Part shown: positions 35,474-44,471 of the stretch, in pieces
Layout: every line of letters begins with the position of its first letter
Position numbering within the stretch: position 1 is the stretch's first letter
Origin: Pedobacter sp. ASV12
GTDB taxonomy: Bacteria > Bacteroidota > Bacteroidia > Sphingobacteriales > Sphingobacteriaceae
Direction: 5' to 3'
DNA length: 53,763 nucleotides
NCBI RefSeq assembly: GCF_016429155.1
Contig: NZ_JAELUC010000022.1
Location: 1 to 53,763 of the forward strand
Notes under the pieces: model-generated
Told to the model about the DNA's origin: nothing
What the model saw: the letters and a program-made list of their open reading frames with translations, nothing else
Databases searched by the model: none
Made by a program: the position numbers and the translations under genes

Positions 35474-36631
35474 CTAAGCCAGCATATCTTTCATACTTTG
35501 CTCGGCATAGCCTGCACTGGCCGTCATTCCTTTGCCTCCAATAGCTGTACGGATGTGTATTTTATCCTCCAAATCGAGGGTAACGATATGTTTATCGGGG
35601 TGTTGCGGATAATAGCCTGCCCAATAATGCTGGATGTTGCGTACCTCAAAATTCACAATCCGTGCGGCTTCCCGCAACATCAGTTCGTTGATGTATTGGT
35701 TAAGGTTAAAGCCCAAATCGTCTATATGGTTCACGGCTGCATATTCATGCGAATCGCCGATAATGAAGCTGCCATCACTGGCTTTTTTAAAGAGGATATG
35801 GATGCCCCACTTTTTCAGTTCTTCATAATGGGCCGGTGTTTGAATGGATTTAAACGAAGGACAATGATATTCGAAGCTTTCGTAGCGTCTGGTGGTTAAT
35901 CCGGTTAGGATATTGCCTTCCAAAGCCACTTCTGGCATAGGCTGTGTTCGCATCATCTGCAATTTGCTGACCACAATGCCACTGTTGGCAAAATACTCGG
36001 GGAACAACAGCTTAAATTCATAACCATTACAGATGACCGCTTTGGCGGCCTTAAACATTTCGCCTGTGCTTAACCTGATTTCTACTCCGCCGTTTTTAGT
36101 TTCGCAAGCCACCACGGTGGCGTTGTATTGCAAGGTATAATGCTTAAAATCGGCTTTGAGGTATTGATGCAGCTTGCTGATCATTTGGTCGGGCTCTACA
36201 CTCACCTCCTGTGCAAAAAATAAGCCTTCTAAAGCATAGGCAGGATTTAACGCTGGGTAGCTTTGTTGCAGTGCCGATTGCGACAACAGCTCGCAGGCAT
36301 AGCCCAGCTTATCGTAATGCGCCTTTAATTCGTGGATCAGGATTTGCTCGTCTGGGTCAGAAGCGATGTATACGCTTCCGTTTTGGCGAACCGAAATATC
36401 AGCTTTAGCCTGGATGCCTTTATACAGTTCGGTACTCCTGCAACCATATTCGAACCAAACTCCTTCCATACCCGAAGGAACTACTTGCCCAAAATTTCGA
36501 ACGGTTGATCCTACCGGAAAGTTATCTTTTTCAAAATGCAGTACTTTTTTGCCCGCCAGCAAGGCGTGGTAGGCATGAAAAGTCCCCAAAATGCCACCGC
36601 CCACGATGATGATATCATAAGAATTATCCAT
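35474..36631 (-). CDS. FAD-dependent oxidoreductase, DAO type, TIGR03364-like
   Basis: A 385-residue cytoplasmic flavoprotein of the D-amino-acid-oxidase (GlcD/DadA-like) fold. The FAD motif is IIIVGGGILGTFHAY at the start, with an FEK acidic switch after it. The SVRNFGQVVPSG segment and the C-terminal IGGKGMTASAGYAEQSM match my memory of the TIGR03364 group, which is often encoded beside phosphonate-degradation genes. Such enzymes oxidise amines. No phosphonatase or C-P lyase gene is visible here. It follows the XRE-cupin gene with a 157-base gap containing the shared operator, so it is probably controlled by that regulator. Confidence 0.85.
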   Translation of the reverse strand: MDNSYDIIIVGGGILGTFHAYHALLAGKKVLHFEKDNFPVGSTVRNFGQVVPSGMEGVWFEYGCRSTELYKGIQAKADISVRQNGSVYIASDPDEQILIHELKAHYDKLGYACELLSQSALQQSYPALNPAYALEGLFFAQEVSVEPDQMISKLHQYLKADFKHYTLQYNATVVACETKNGGVEIRLSTGEMFKAAKAVICNGYEFKLLFPEYFANSGIVVSKLQMMRTQPMPEVALEGNILTGLTTRRYESFEYHCPSFKSIQTPAHYEELKKWGIHILFKKASDGSFIIGDSHEYAAVNHIDDLGFNLNQYINELMLREAARIVNFEVRNIQHYWAGYYPQHPDKHIVTLDLEDKIHIRTAIGGKGMTASAGYAEQSMKDMLA

Positions 36632-36661
36632 GGTGAATTATCTTTTTAAAATTACTTTTCG

Positions 36662-36683
36662 GAGCTAGCGCAAACGCTAGCTC
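36662..36683 (-). repeat. Perfect 9-bp hairpin in the FAD gene leader
   Basis: GAGCTAGCG-CAAA-CGCTAGCTC is a perfect 9-bp stem with a tetraloop, 31 bases before the FAD gene start and between the operator and the ATG. There is no T-run, so a leader or processing structure is more likely than a terminator. Confidence 0.6.
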
Positions 36684-36706
36684 TCGTTCGTTAATTGCCA
36701 TTACAA

Positions 36707-36734
36707 TTGTAAACAAAGTTTATTATTTATAAAC
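36707..36734 (-). promoter_or_regulatory. Operator copy upstream of the FAD gene
   Basis: A 28-bp element matches, at 24 of 28 positions, the element at 43569-43596 upstream of SusC of the second locus. It has inverted flanks GTAAACAA and TTATAAAC, 10 bases apart. It lies 75 bases before the FAD start. It is a candidate binding site for the XRE-cupin protein encoded next to it. Confidence 0.65.
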
Positions 36735-36788
36735 AAAAACCAGGTTAAATTAACGTTAAGCTTTTAGGGCATGTAACATCGTATCGAA

Positions 36789-37358
36789 CTATTCGAAGAA
36801 ATAAACCACAAGCATAAGCGCCTTGGCAGTGCCCATATTTACAGGTGTATGCGAAATACGGCCGTCAAATAACATCGAATCGCCTTTTTCGAGTGTTACC
36901 TTTTTATTGGAAAACTGGTACTCTATCGTGCCTTCGATGATATATTTGAACTCAAAAGCTTCTGTCTGCACCATCGGCCTATGGGCACCTACTTCGAGTT
37001 CGAGCAATACAAAATCTATGGTAGACGACTTGATGCTCTTAGACAGGATACGTTGATAATTAAACCCTACGGCCTGCTCTTTCTCAAAAGCCTGGTATTG
37101 GTCTTTGCGCTTGACCAAGATGGGCGCATCTTTTTTGTTGAAATTGATGTCCTTAAAAAAAGTATTGAGGTCGATATCAAGATTTTTGATGATGTCTATC
37201 AGCACCATGAGGGAGGGAACGGTTCTGCTGTTTTCGATTTGGGAAATCAGCCCTTTGCTTACCGAAGCTTTATCTGCCAGCTCTTGAACAGTGATTCCTA
37301 GTGCTTTGCGTCTTTCTTTTATTTTCAGGCTAATTTGGAGGAGGGTATTCTCAGACAT
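36789..37358 (-). CDS. XRE-family regulator with cupin sensor domain
   Basis: A 189-residue regulator. The Xre/Cro HTH spans residues 8-62 (GITVQELADKASVSKGLISQIE, then SRTVPSLMVLIDIIKN). A linker leads to a cupin barrel (about 120-188) with VQTEAFEFKYIIEGTIEYQF, VTLEKGDSMLFDGRISHTPVNMG and LMLVVYFFE. This class binds a small ligand in the cupin and acts at promoters of nearby catabolic genes. It lies between the phosphoesterase and the FAD oxidoreductase of the second SusCD locus. Two copies of a 28-bp operator at 36707 and 43569 are its likely targets. Confidence 0.94.
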   Translation of the reverse strand: MSENTLLQISLKIKERRKALGITVQELADKASVSKGLISQIENSRTVPSLMVLIDIIKNLDIDLNTFFKDINFNKKDAPILVKRKDQYQAFEKEQAVGFNYQRILSKSIKSSTIDFVLLELEVGAHRPMVQTEAFEFKYIIEGTIEYQFSNKKVTLEKGDSMLFDGRISHTPVNMGTAKALMLVVYFFE

Positions 37359-37438
37359 CTATGCTTCTTTCAATTTAAGGTTTTATCAAATTTAAAGAAA
37401 ATACCCACATTTGTATAATAAAGATTATTCAGCACGAC

Positions 37439-37478
37439 AAAGCCTCCCGAACCGAAATTCAGGAGGCTTTTATTTTTC
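37439..37478 (+). terminator. Hairpin with T-run upstream of XRE gene
   Basis: A 9-bp stem, 37439-37447 with 37462-37470 (AAAGCCTCC/GGAGGCTTT), is followed by TATTTTT on the plus strand. Neighbouring genes run on the minus strand, where the trailing run is weaker. It could still end the metallophosphoesterase message. Confidence 0.6.
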
Positions 37479-37607
37479 ACCGTTTAGGCATAACGGGGCA
37501 TTTTCATCTTATCATTATATACGCTGAACATTTTTACCACTTAGTGCGCCTTAGTACAGTTTGCCTTAATTTTGTTCACCGCCTCAGACGCCTTAGACTA
37601 TAGCAAA

Positions 37608-38510
37608 TTAAATCTCGAACTGGTAAGGAAAATATTCGTTTTCTACCGTGCCATCGCTGTAAAGTTTGAGCAGCGCATAACCGGGTGGCGTTTCTTGGTA
37701 ATAATAGGATGCTGCAGATTTGGCATCGCCTTTGCCCCACCAAAAACCGCTCATGGCTCCATTACAAAAATAGTTCACGCCATTGTACCAAGCTCTATCC
37801 AACAGATGCTGATGGCCACTTAAACAAACCTTTATTTTATCCTTATGCTTATAAAACAAGGCCTTTAGCTCTTTGTGGTCGCCATGCTGGCCACCTTCCC
37901 AGGTACCGGTTACGGTTAAAATGGGGTAATGCGACATGAGCAATACAGGAGTATTTGGTTTTAAACCTTCCAGTTCTTGATGTAGCCAGTCTGTTTGTTC
38001 CTTATCTAGCTTAATGCCGCTGTTATTACCATCGAGTATGATAAAATGCCATCCATTTTGGCTAAAGCTGTAGTAACGGTTCGGAATTTTAAGCCGTTTA
38101 ACGACATAAGGAATACCGTACATCTCGTCGTTCTTATCTGGTGCCTTCCACCACGGATCGTGGTTGCCTATACAGCTGTACACCTTTGGCTTGGCACGGC
38201 CTATAAACTCGTCCCATACGGCCCACTGGTCGGTTACCTGCTGGCGCACCACATTGTCATAAGAGGCATCGTGTATCGAATCTCCTCCGTTTAATATAAA
38301 ATCGAGTTGATGCTTTAGTACTTCGTCCAAGCATTTTTTTGCTCTTGCCGGCACATTGTCGTTGCCCCTGATATGAACATCGGTAATGTGTGCTATGGTA
38401 AGTGCCGGCCTTTGTTTTTCTTTGTTGGTGGCTGCCAAGCTTATACCGGTTGGCAACACCCCCAAGGCACCAATCAGGCCAGTACTTTTAAGGAAATTTC
38501 TTCTTTTCAT
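37608..38510 (-). CDS. Tat-exported calcineurin-like phosphoesterase
   Basis: A 300-residue metallophosphoesterase. The twin-arginine motif RRNFLK in residues 3-8 and the hydrophobic GLIGALGVLPTGISL predict export of the folded, metal-loaded enzyme. All metal motifs are present: D44-x-H46 (ITDVHI), G-D77 (NGGDS), GNHD (116-118), H194 (MSHYP) and GHQH (233-235). It is a phosphodiester or phosphomonoester hydrolase of unknown substrate. It lies 12 bases after SusD in the second SusCD locus, where it is the only hydrolase, and so points to a phosphorylated substrate. Confidence 0.93.
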   Translation of the reverse strand: MKRRNFLKSTGLIGALGVLPTGISLAATNKEKQRPALTIAHITDVHIRGNDNVPARAKKCLDEVLKHQLDFILNGGDSIHDASYDNVVRQQVTDQWAVWDEFIGRAKPKVYSCIGNHDPWWKAPDKNDEMYGIPYVVKRLKIPNRYYSFSQNGWHFIILDGNNSGIKLDKEQTDWLHQELEGLKPNTPVLLMSHYPILTVTGTWEGGQHGDHKELKALFYKHKDKIKVCLSGHQHLLDRAWYNGVNYFCNGAMSGFWWGKGDAKSAASYYYQETPPGYALLKLYSDGTVENEYFPYQFEI

Positions 38511-38522
38511 TGTTTCATTTGG

Positions 38523-40319
38523 TTATTGGTCCCATCCAAATACCTGTTTCAATTTTGGATTGAGTGAGATTTGGCCAATCGGGATAGGACGATAGTAGTA
38601 TTTAGGTTCAACAAAAATTCTTGGCTGATCGCGGTCGCGCGTAAAGGCAATAAAACCCGAAGTACCATTGGTGAGGTAAAAATTGGTATTGTTGCCCGAA
38701 GCATCTTTCAGGTAATACTTGCCTAAACCGGCTTTTACACTGGCCGGCAAATTGGCAATCGGCGATTCGTCTGATGGTGATGCCAAGATCGCAATATCCT
38801 CTACCCCATCGCCGGTTACATCCATCGCGCCCAACGCAGGCACATACATGCCCACCTGACTATTTTGCAACAGCATGCCCGATTTCCAGCGCATCAAATC
38901 GTCGTAACGCAGACCTTCACAAGCCAGCTCTACCCTACGTTCTCTTCTGATCTCCAACAAGACGGCTTTATTGGCCGCCGTGGCGTTGGGATACATAGCT
39001 GCCAAAGCAGGATCCTGTGCTACGCCCATATCTAAATTGGGCATATTTACGCGTTTTCGCAACAGGTTTATGGTTTTATCCAAGTCGGCCTGGGTCAGCT
39101 CGCCCAGTTCGGCTTTGGCTTCGGCATTAATCAACAATACTTCGGCCAGCCTAAAAATAGGTAAGTCGGTAAAATTAAGTTGCCATCCCTGAATTAATTC
39201 TGTAGCACGCGGATAAAACTTGATTTGGTTTAGCCCACCCAGGGTTGCCTTGATTTTGTAAGGCACTGTTGTACCTGTTTGCACAAAACCCGGATAGCCT
39301 ATGGTTTCCATCATCCGTGGATCTCTGTTGGCAAACATTTGCGTAAACAGCAGGGTATTGTTAGCCGCTACAGGAGTTCCATCGGTTTTAAGGTAAGAAT
39401 CGGCCAGGCTTTTGCTCAAGGCATAGGTATAGTCGAATACGGTATGCGAGTTGTTGCCTCTGCCTATTTTTTGGTCAAAATCGGCCCAGAGAATAATTTC
39501 CTTGTTGTTGGCCAAGGTATTTGAAGAAAACAGGTTTCTGTAATCTTCGCCACCTTTGCCGGTATTGTAAATGCTAAATCCGCCTTCGGTCATGATCTTG
39601 CTCGTCGCATCGGCAGCTATTTTCAAAAAGCGATTATAGTCGTTGCCTAAGCCCAATTCGTCGTGGTATTTTCTAAATGTACCTTCATGCAAGGCAAAAC
39701 GGGCCAATAGCGTTAACGCGGCCCATTTGGTAATGCGGGTATTGCCTCCATTGGCCTGGATGTTATCGGCGGCAAACTGCAGGTCTTCCAGGATATGGTT
39801 TACCACATCGGCTCTTGGATCCTGGCCTTTATACAAAGCTTCATCTTCCGAGCTCAATACAGAGCCGTACCAAGGCACATTGCTGTATTTTTTAACTTTA
39901 GAAAAATAGAACCAGCCCCTAAAAAATCGAGCGATGCCGATGTAATGGTTAATTTCAGCCTGATTGCCCGTAACTGTTCCTACATGGTCTAACAGGTAAT
40001 TGATGCTCCTGAGGCTACCCCAATCGCTTTTATCCCAGCCGCCATAGTTGTTCTGCGAGATGGTGCCCCGCACCAGATTATCTACTTCGCCACTGGCATT
40101 GTAGTTTGAAATGTTATCGGAATTCAGGTCGTCGTGCCCAAACTGCAGCTGCCCATAAAGTCCATTGGTATAGGTCTGTAAATCGGCAGGCGTTTTAAAG
40201 AACGAAGCCGCTGTTACATTGCTTTGCGGATCTCTTTGCAGGAAATCCTTTTCACAGCTGGTAAAGAAAGTGCCACCCAGCACCAACATGGCCATATATA
40301 TTGATTGATTTAATTTCAT
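38523..40319 (-). CDS. SusD/RagB-family lipoprotein (second SusCD locus)
   Basis: A 598-residue outer-membrane lipoprotein with a lipobox ending FFTSC (Cys22). The SusD body is shown by FFRGWFYFSKVKKYSNVPWYG and the C-terminal domain by LPIFRLAEVLLINAEAKAELGEL and LLEIRRERRVELACEGLRYDDLMRWK, ending PIPIGQISLNPKLKQVFGWDQ. At nearly 600 residues it is longer than the PUL 1 SusD, consistent with the FecR-independent long SusDs. It starts 11 bases after the SusC stop and is followed after 12 bases by the phosphoesterase, so all three are one operon. Confidence 0.97.
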   Translation of the reverse strand: MKLNQSIYMAMLVLGGTFFTSCEKDFLQRDPQSNVTAASFFKTPADLQTYTNGLYGQLQFGHDDLNSDNISNYNASGEVDNLVRGTISQNNYGGWDKSDWGSLRSINYLLDHVGTVTGNQAEINHYIGIARFFRGWFYFSKVKKYSNVPWYGSVLSSEDEALYKGQDPRADVVNHILEDLQFAADNIQANGGNTRITKWAALTLLARFALHEGTFRKYHDELGLGNDYNRFLKIAADATSKIMTEGGFSIYNTGKGGEDYRNLFSSNTLANNKEIILWADFDQKIGRGNNSHTVFDYTYALSKSLADSYLKTDGTPVAANNTLLFTQMFANRDPRMMETIGYPGFVQTGTTVPYKIKATLGGLNQIKFYPRATELIQGWQLNFTDLPIFRLAEVLLINAEAKAELGELTQADLDKTINLLRKRVNMPNLDMGVAQDPALAAMYPNATAANKAVLLEIRRERRVELACEGLRYDDLMRWKSGMLLQNSQVGMYVPALGAMDVTGDGVEDIAILASPSDESPIANLPASVKAGLGKYYLKDASGNNTNFYLTNGTSGFIAFTRDRDQPRIFVEPKYYYRPIPIGQISLNPKLKQVFGWDQ

Positions 40320-40330
40320 GATTTCTGATT

Positions 40331-43300
40331 TTATAGCGTAAGGTTAAGCCCAAATGAATAGGTTTTTTGGAATGGATAAACATCGCCGCCCAAAGCCTCC
40401 GGATCGAGGTTGCCTTTGATATGCGAACGGTCGAGGATATTCTCGCCGCTGAAATAAATCCTCAGCCTGTTGATTCTCAATTTGCTGCTGATTGCTTTAG
40501 GAAAAGTGTAGCCAACCGTTAGGTTTTTGAGCCTTAAATAAGAAGCATCTTGCAAATATTTGGTTTGTGCCTGACCCAACTCGGTTGCATCTTCGGCAAT
40601 ATAGGCCTTTAAGCGCGGGAAATAAGCATTTGGTGTTTCGGTCGACCAATGGTCGAGGTTTTGAACCGTAACGTTTGTCCAAGGCTGCGCATAAACACCC
40701 CAGAAATAGATGTTGCTCGGATTGGGGTACCAGTCTTGCTTGCCCACCCCCTGAAAAAACGCCCTGAGGTCAAAGCCTTTCCAGCCCAGGTTAACATCAA
40801 CACCATAGCGATAGCGGGCACTGCTATTGCCAATCCTAACCAGGTCGCCATGATCTGACAAGGTATTTTTTCCTTTATTGATTTTGTTGTCGCCATTTTG
40901 GTCCTTGAACTTCAAATCGCCCACGTAAAATTTATAGCCGGTATCATCGGCGCCTACCGCGGTTTGGTCGGCATGGCTTTTCAGTTCGGCTTCGCTCTGG
41001 AAAAAGCCTTCGGTTTCCAAGCCCCATATTTCGCCCAATTCCTTGCCTACATAATAATCGCTCAAGGTTCCGGTTGGGTTATCGTATTTGGTAATAAAGG
41101 TCCGGTTGTCGGAAAGGTTAAGGCCTACATTATAGGTTAACGGGCTACTGGCTATGTTAACTGCGTCTTTCCAACCCAGCCTCAGCTCCCAACCCTTGGT
41201 TTTTAAATTGGCGGCATTAATGGTGGGTTCGGCTGTACCGAATACACCAGGCAAGGTTTTTCCTTTGGTTAACATGCCTTTGGTGTAGCGGGTAAACTTA
41301 TCAAAGTTAAGCTCGAGCCTGTTGCCAAACCAGCCCATATCAACGCCAAAGTTTACGGTCGATACCCTTTCCCAGGTAAGGCTTGGCGAAATGGCTCCCG
41401 GCGCATACACAGCAGTTGGCCTTGTTCCGTCTAAAATAGAAGCAATTTGGCCCGAGCCCATGGTGGCGATATACGAATAGGCGCCTACATCCTGGTTGCC
41501 CAGATTTCCGTAGGATGCCCTTAGCTTAAAGAGGTCGAGATGGATATTGTTGGCGAAAGTTTTGACAAATTTTTCATTGGTAAGTACCCACGAGGCCGAT
41601 GCCGACGGGAAGAAGCCCCACCTGTCGCCGCTTGGAAAGCGCGAAGTACCATCGTAGCGGCCATTAAGTTCGAGGATATATTTATCGTCGTAAATATAAT
41701 TGAGGCGGTAAAATAGGCCGCGCACTGCCCAATCGGTAATCGATTCGCTGGCTGTAACATCGCCCGTAGCCAACGAAATAGCGGGTAGATTATTGCTGAT
41801 CAGGATTTTGCGGTTTACAGAAGTTGAGCCCGCATACCTGTATTCCTGGTTAAAACCGACCAAAGCCTGCACATCATGCTTGTTAAAGGTTTTGTGGAAA
41901 TCGGCATAGACATTATAGAGGTTATTGCGGGTTTCGCCGTTGTCTACCTGCGCAAACGAGGGGTTAGAACCAACCAGCTTTGCCGCCGTATTTGGTCCGG
42001 TGTAATAGGAAACCGGAAAATCGTTGCTTTTGTTGATTTGTGCATTTCTTCTGAAAGTTGCATCGGCCTTCAGCTGCAATACGTTTTTGATGACGTTGGC
42101 GGTTGCGCTGAAAGTGGTTTGAAAATTATTGGTTCGGTACATCGAATGCCCTCCCTCTTTTAAACGGCCAATAACCGCGGCACCAGAGTTGGTATAGGTA
42201 CCATCGGGATTATACACCGGATCTAGGGAAGGCTGACGGTTAACATTCCAGAAAAAATCGTTCGCAGCCACATAGGGCACCTGATAATATGACGAAACAA
42301 AAGCGGTGTTGTTTTCAACATTGAGCCAGTTGAGCACCTTTAAATCTGCCTTTGCCCTCAGGTTATAGCGGTCGTACGATTCTTTTGCGTCTTTCAAGGC
42401 GCCATCGGTACGCATATATTCGGTAGAGATATAATAATTCAGTTTTTCGGCACGCTTGCTCAAGCTAAAATTGGCGTTGTAGCTCGGCGAATTATTGTTG
42501 TAGGCTTCTTTTAGCCAATTGGTATTGCCTACGTTTTGCCAGGTGGTTGGACTTGCAGGATCGATATACACTGCAGGCAACGACAGGTCTGCCGAGCGTT
42601 TTTTAGCATAATCGAGGATGGCCCCTGTATAGAGATTGTACAAAGGATAAGCGGCATCGTGCTTATAAGTCATCACTGTAAACGGATCGGTAACAAGTTC
42701 GGGTAATCTCCCTACCGTTTTGAGGGCATAATAGCTGTTGGCACTCACATTTAGCTGATCGCCTTTGGCCGTTTTGGTGGTAATAAGGACAACCCCAAAT
42801 GCAGCCCTTGCCCCGTAGATGGCTGCCGAAGCGGCATCTTTTAGTACGGTAACGCTTTCAATATCATTAGGGTTGATAAGGCTTAGTTCCGTTGAAGTAT
42901 AGGGCACGTTATCCACCAATATATACGGACTGCCACCAGAAAGCGAGGTTACGCCCCTGATATTGAAACCAGGTGCATCGGTTGCCCGACCGCTACCAAT
43001 TGATACATTGAGGTTGGGAATAAGGCCCTGCAAGCCTGCACCTAGGTTGGCAATAGGCCTGTTTTCGATTTCTTTGGCCGTAATGCCATCAACGGCGCCA
43101 CTTAAATTGATTTTTTTCTGCTTGCCATAACCAACCACCACGAGTTCGTTAAGGGTTTGGCTGTCTTCTTTGAGCAAAACGCTGATTTCTTTTCGGCCAT
43201 TGATGGCAATTTCTTGGGGCTGCGACCCGATGGAGCTTACCAAAAGTACATCGCCTGCATTGGCACTGATCTTAAAACGGCCATCGGCATCGGTAATGGC

Positions 43301-43510
43301 TACCACCGTAGTGCCTTTTACTTTTACCGAAGCGCCCGGAATTGGCGCACCATTTACATCGGTTACCTTCCCCGTAATCACATCGCGAACAAGAATGGCC
43401 ACTTCCGTAGCCTCCTCGGCAGCAGTGGCCTGATTAGCCTGTCCTGCAAATGCCAAGGCAAATGCAAGTACAATCAAAAGCCCTTTTTGGATTGAAATAT
43501 GTTCTTTCAT
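40331..43510 (-). CDS. SusC-family TonB-dependent receptor (second locus)
   Basis: A 1059-residue outer-membrane receptor. Signal peptide (GLLIVLAFALAFAGQANQATA), carboxypeptidase-like domain (VITGKVTDVNGAPIPGASV) and TonB-dependent plug (LVVVGYGKQKKINLSGAVD, SPYILVDNVPYTSTEL, DAASAAIYGARAAFGVVLITTK) are followed by a barrel ending TYSFGLNLTL. It works with SusD encoded 11 bases downstream. Unlike PUL 1, no HTCS or sigma/anti-sigma gene lies next to it. A 28-bp operator copy is 58 bases before the ATG, and a perfect palindrome GTTTAGCTAAAC (43523-43534) lies in the leader. Confidence 0.97.
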   Translation of the reverse strand: MKEHISIQKGLLIVLAFALAFAGQANQATAAEEATEVAILVRDVITGKVTDVNGAPIPGASVKVKGTTVVAITDADGRFKISANAGDVLLVSSIGSQPQEIAINGRKEISVLLKEDSQTLNELVVVGYGKQKKINLSGAVDGITAKEIENRPIANLGAGLQGLIPNLNVSIGSGRATDAPGFNIRGVTSLSGGSPYILVDNVPYTSTELSLINPNDIESVTVLKDAASAAIYGARAAFGVVLITTKTAKGDQLNVSANSYYALKTVGRLPELVTDPFTVMTYKHDAAYPLYNLYTGAILDYAKKRSADLSLPAVYIDPASPTTWQNVGNTNWLKEAYNNNSPSYNANFSLSKRAEKLNYYISTEYMRTDGALKDAKESYDRYNLRAKADLKVLNWLNVENNTAFVSSYYQVPYVAANDFFWNVNRQPSLDPVYNPDGTYTNSGAAVIGRLKEGGHSMYRTNNFQTTFSATANVIKNVLQLKADATFRRNAQINKSNDFPVSYYTGPNTAAKLVGSNPSFAQVDNGETRNNLYNVYADFHKTFNKHDVQALVGFNQEYRYAGSTSVNRKILISNNLPAISLATGDVTASESITDWAVRGLFYRLNYIYDDKYILELNGRYDGTSRFPSGDRWGFFPSASASWVLTNEKFVKTFANNIHLDLFKLRASYGNLGNQDVGAYSYIATMGSGQIASILDGTRPTAVYAPGAISPSLTWERVSTVNFGVDMGWFGNRLELNFDKFTRYTKGMLTKGKTLPGVFGTAEPTINAANLKTKGWELRLGWKDAVNIASSPLTYNVGLNLSDNRTFITKYDNPTGTLSDYYVGKELGEIWGLETEGFFQSEAELKSHADQTAVGADDTGYKFYVGDLKFKDQNGDNKINKGKNTLSDHGDLVRIGNSSARYRYGVDVNLGWKGFDLRAFFQGVGKQDWYPNPSNIYFWGVYAQPWTNVTVQNLDHWSTETPNAYFPRLKAYIAEDATELGQAQTKYLQDASYLRLKNLTVGYTFPKAISSKLRINRLRIYFSGENILDRSHIKGNLDPEALGGDVYPFQKTYSFGLNLTL

Positions 43511-43568
43511 AGTTTAATTTTTGTTTAGCTAAACTAAACTATGTTTATTAACAAAATAAGAATTAGTC

Positions 43569-43596
43569 GTTAACAAATAATAAATATTGTTTACAA
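43569..43596 (-). promoter_or_regulatory. Operator copy upstream of SusC, second locus
   Basis: The 28-bp element has inverted flanks GTAAACAA and TTGTTAAC (one mismatch) 10 bases apart on the minus strand, and matches the site at 36707-36734 in 24 of 28 positions, in reverse orientation relative to the gene. A second half-site-like TTAACAAAATAA lies at about 43549-43560. Probable target of the XRE-cupin regulator. Confidence 0.65.
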
Positions 43597-43780
43597 CAAT
43601 TAACTTAAAATCAACCTGAAAGCTTTTGACCACATATTAAATAATTGCTACTTGCTAAGCAGATGTACCAATCATGGTGAATAACAGGCTTAACACATAT
43701 TGCCAAATGGTGCTCGCCGGCACCAACTTTAACCATAGGTTGATTTTTTATCGCTAAATTTAAATCAAATCGTATTCGCT

Positions 43781-44404
43781 ATGAGTAGACACAAACTGCT
43801 TTTGTTTATTATTGCAATCACCGCATGGGTATCACTAATTGCCCAACTGGTACTTTCTTTCGGCTACAGTACAACTGGCACCACAGAAACCCTTGTTCGG
43901 TTCTTCAGCTTTTTCACGGTACTGACCAATACCCTGGTTGCATTTTTTGCAAGCGTACAGTTTTTTTCGAAACCTCAGCAACACGGATTTTTTGCCAATG
44001 CCAATACACAAACCGCCATTACCATGTACATTACCATCGTAGGCCTGGTGTTTAACCTGGTGCTACGAAGCTTATGGAAAGAGGGTGGTCTGCAGGCCTT
44101 GCTTAACGACTTGTTGCATTCTGTTATTCCTGTATTGATGATTATTTATTGGTGGAGATATGTAGATGGCAAAAAGGCTACTTATAAAAGCATTCCTTTC
44201 TGGCTGGTCTATCCCGCAGTTTATGCCATTTATACCCTGTTAAGAGGGCCTTTTGCTACTTGGTACCCTTATCCGTTTATCAATGTCATTGAATTGGGCT
44301 ATCCCGCCGTACTTCGCAACAGCGCAATATTGGTACTGGTATTTTTGTTTTTTTCGTTCTTCTTTGTATTTCTGGGCAAAAAGAAACCCGCCCAGTTAGA
44401 TTAA
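43781..44404 (+). CDS. Pr6Pr-family membrane protein
   Basis: A 207-residue membrane protein with six predicted helices (LLLFIIAITAWVSLIAQLVL, FFSFFTVLTNTLVAFFASV, MYITIVGLVFNLVL, ALLNDLLHSVIPVLMIIYWW, IPFWLVYPAVYAIYTLLRG and a final FFSFFFVFLG). The F-S-F-F-T-x-L-T-N pattern and HSVIPVLMIIYWW match the Pr6Pr family. Its function is not known. It is transcribed alone and is followed by a strong terminator shared with the convergent PorP/SprF gene. Confidence 0.88.
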   Translation: MSRHKLLLFIIAITAWVSLIAQLVLSFGYSTTGTTETLVRFFSFFTVLTNTLVAFFASVQFFSKPQQHGFFANANTQTAITMYITIVGLVFNLVLRSLWKEGGLQALLNDLLHSVIPVLMIIYWWRYVDGKKATYKSIPFWLVYPAVYAIYTLLRGPFATWYPYPFINVIELGYPAVLRNSAILVLVFLFFSFFFVFLGKKKPAQLD

Positions 44405-44423
44405 AGTCCAAACCAATAGGCAT

Positions 44424-44458
44424 AAAAAAAGAGCAACCTTAACGGTTGCTCTTTTTTG
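44424..44458. terminator. Bidirectional terminator
   Basis: An 8-bp GC-containing stem, GAGCAACC (44431-44438) with GGTTGCTC (44444-44451), is extended by A-run and T-run pairs on both sides and has a 5-base loop. It serves the two converging genes. Confidence 0.9.
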
Positions 44459-44471
44459 TTACCGGCGGGGC

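Noticed and set aside
37490..37607. Repeated CTTAG/GCC-rich intergenic motif near the phosphoesterase 3' end
   Set aside because: Only loose similarity between short segments; nothing firm enough to call a repeat.
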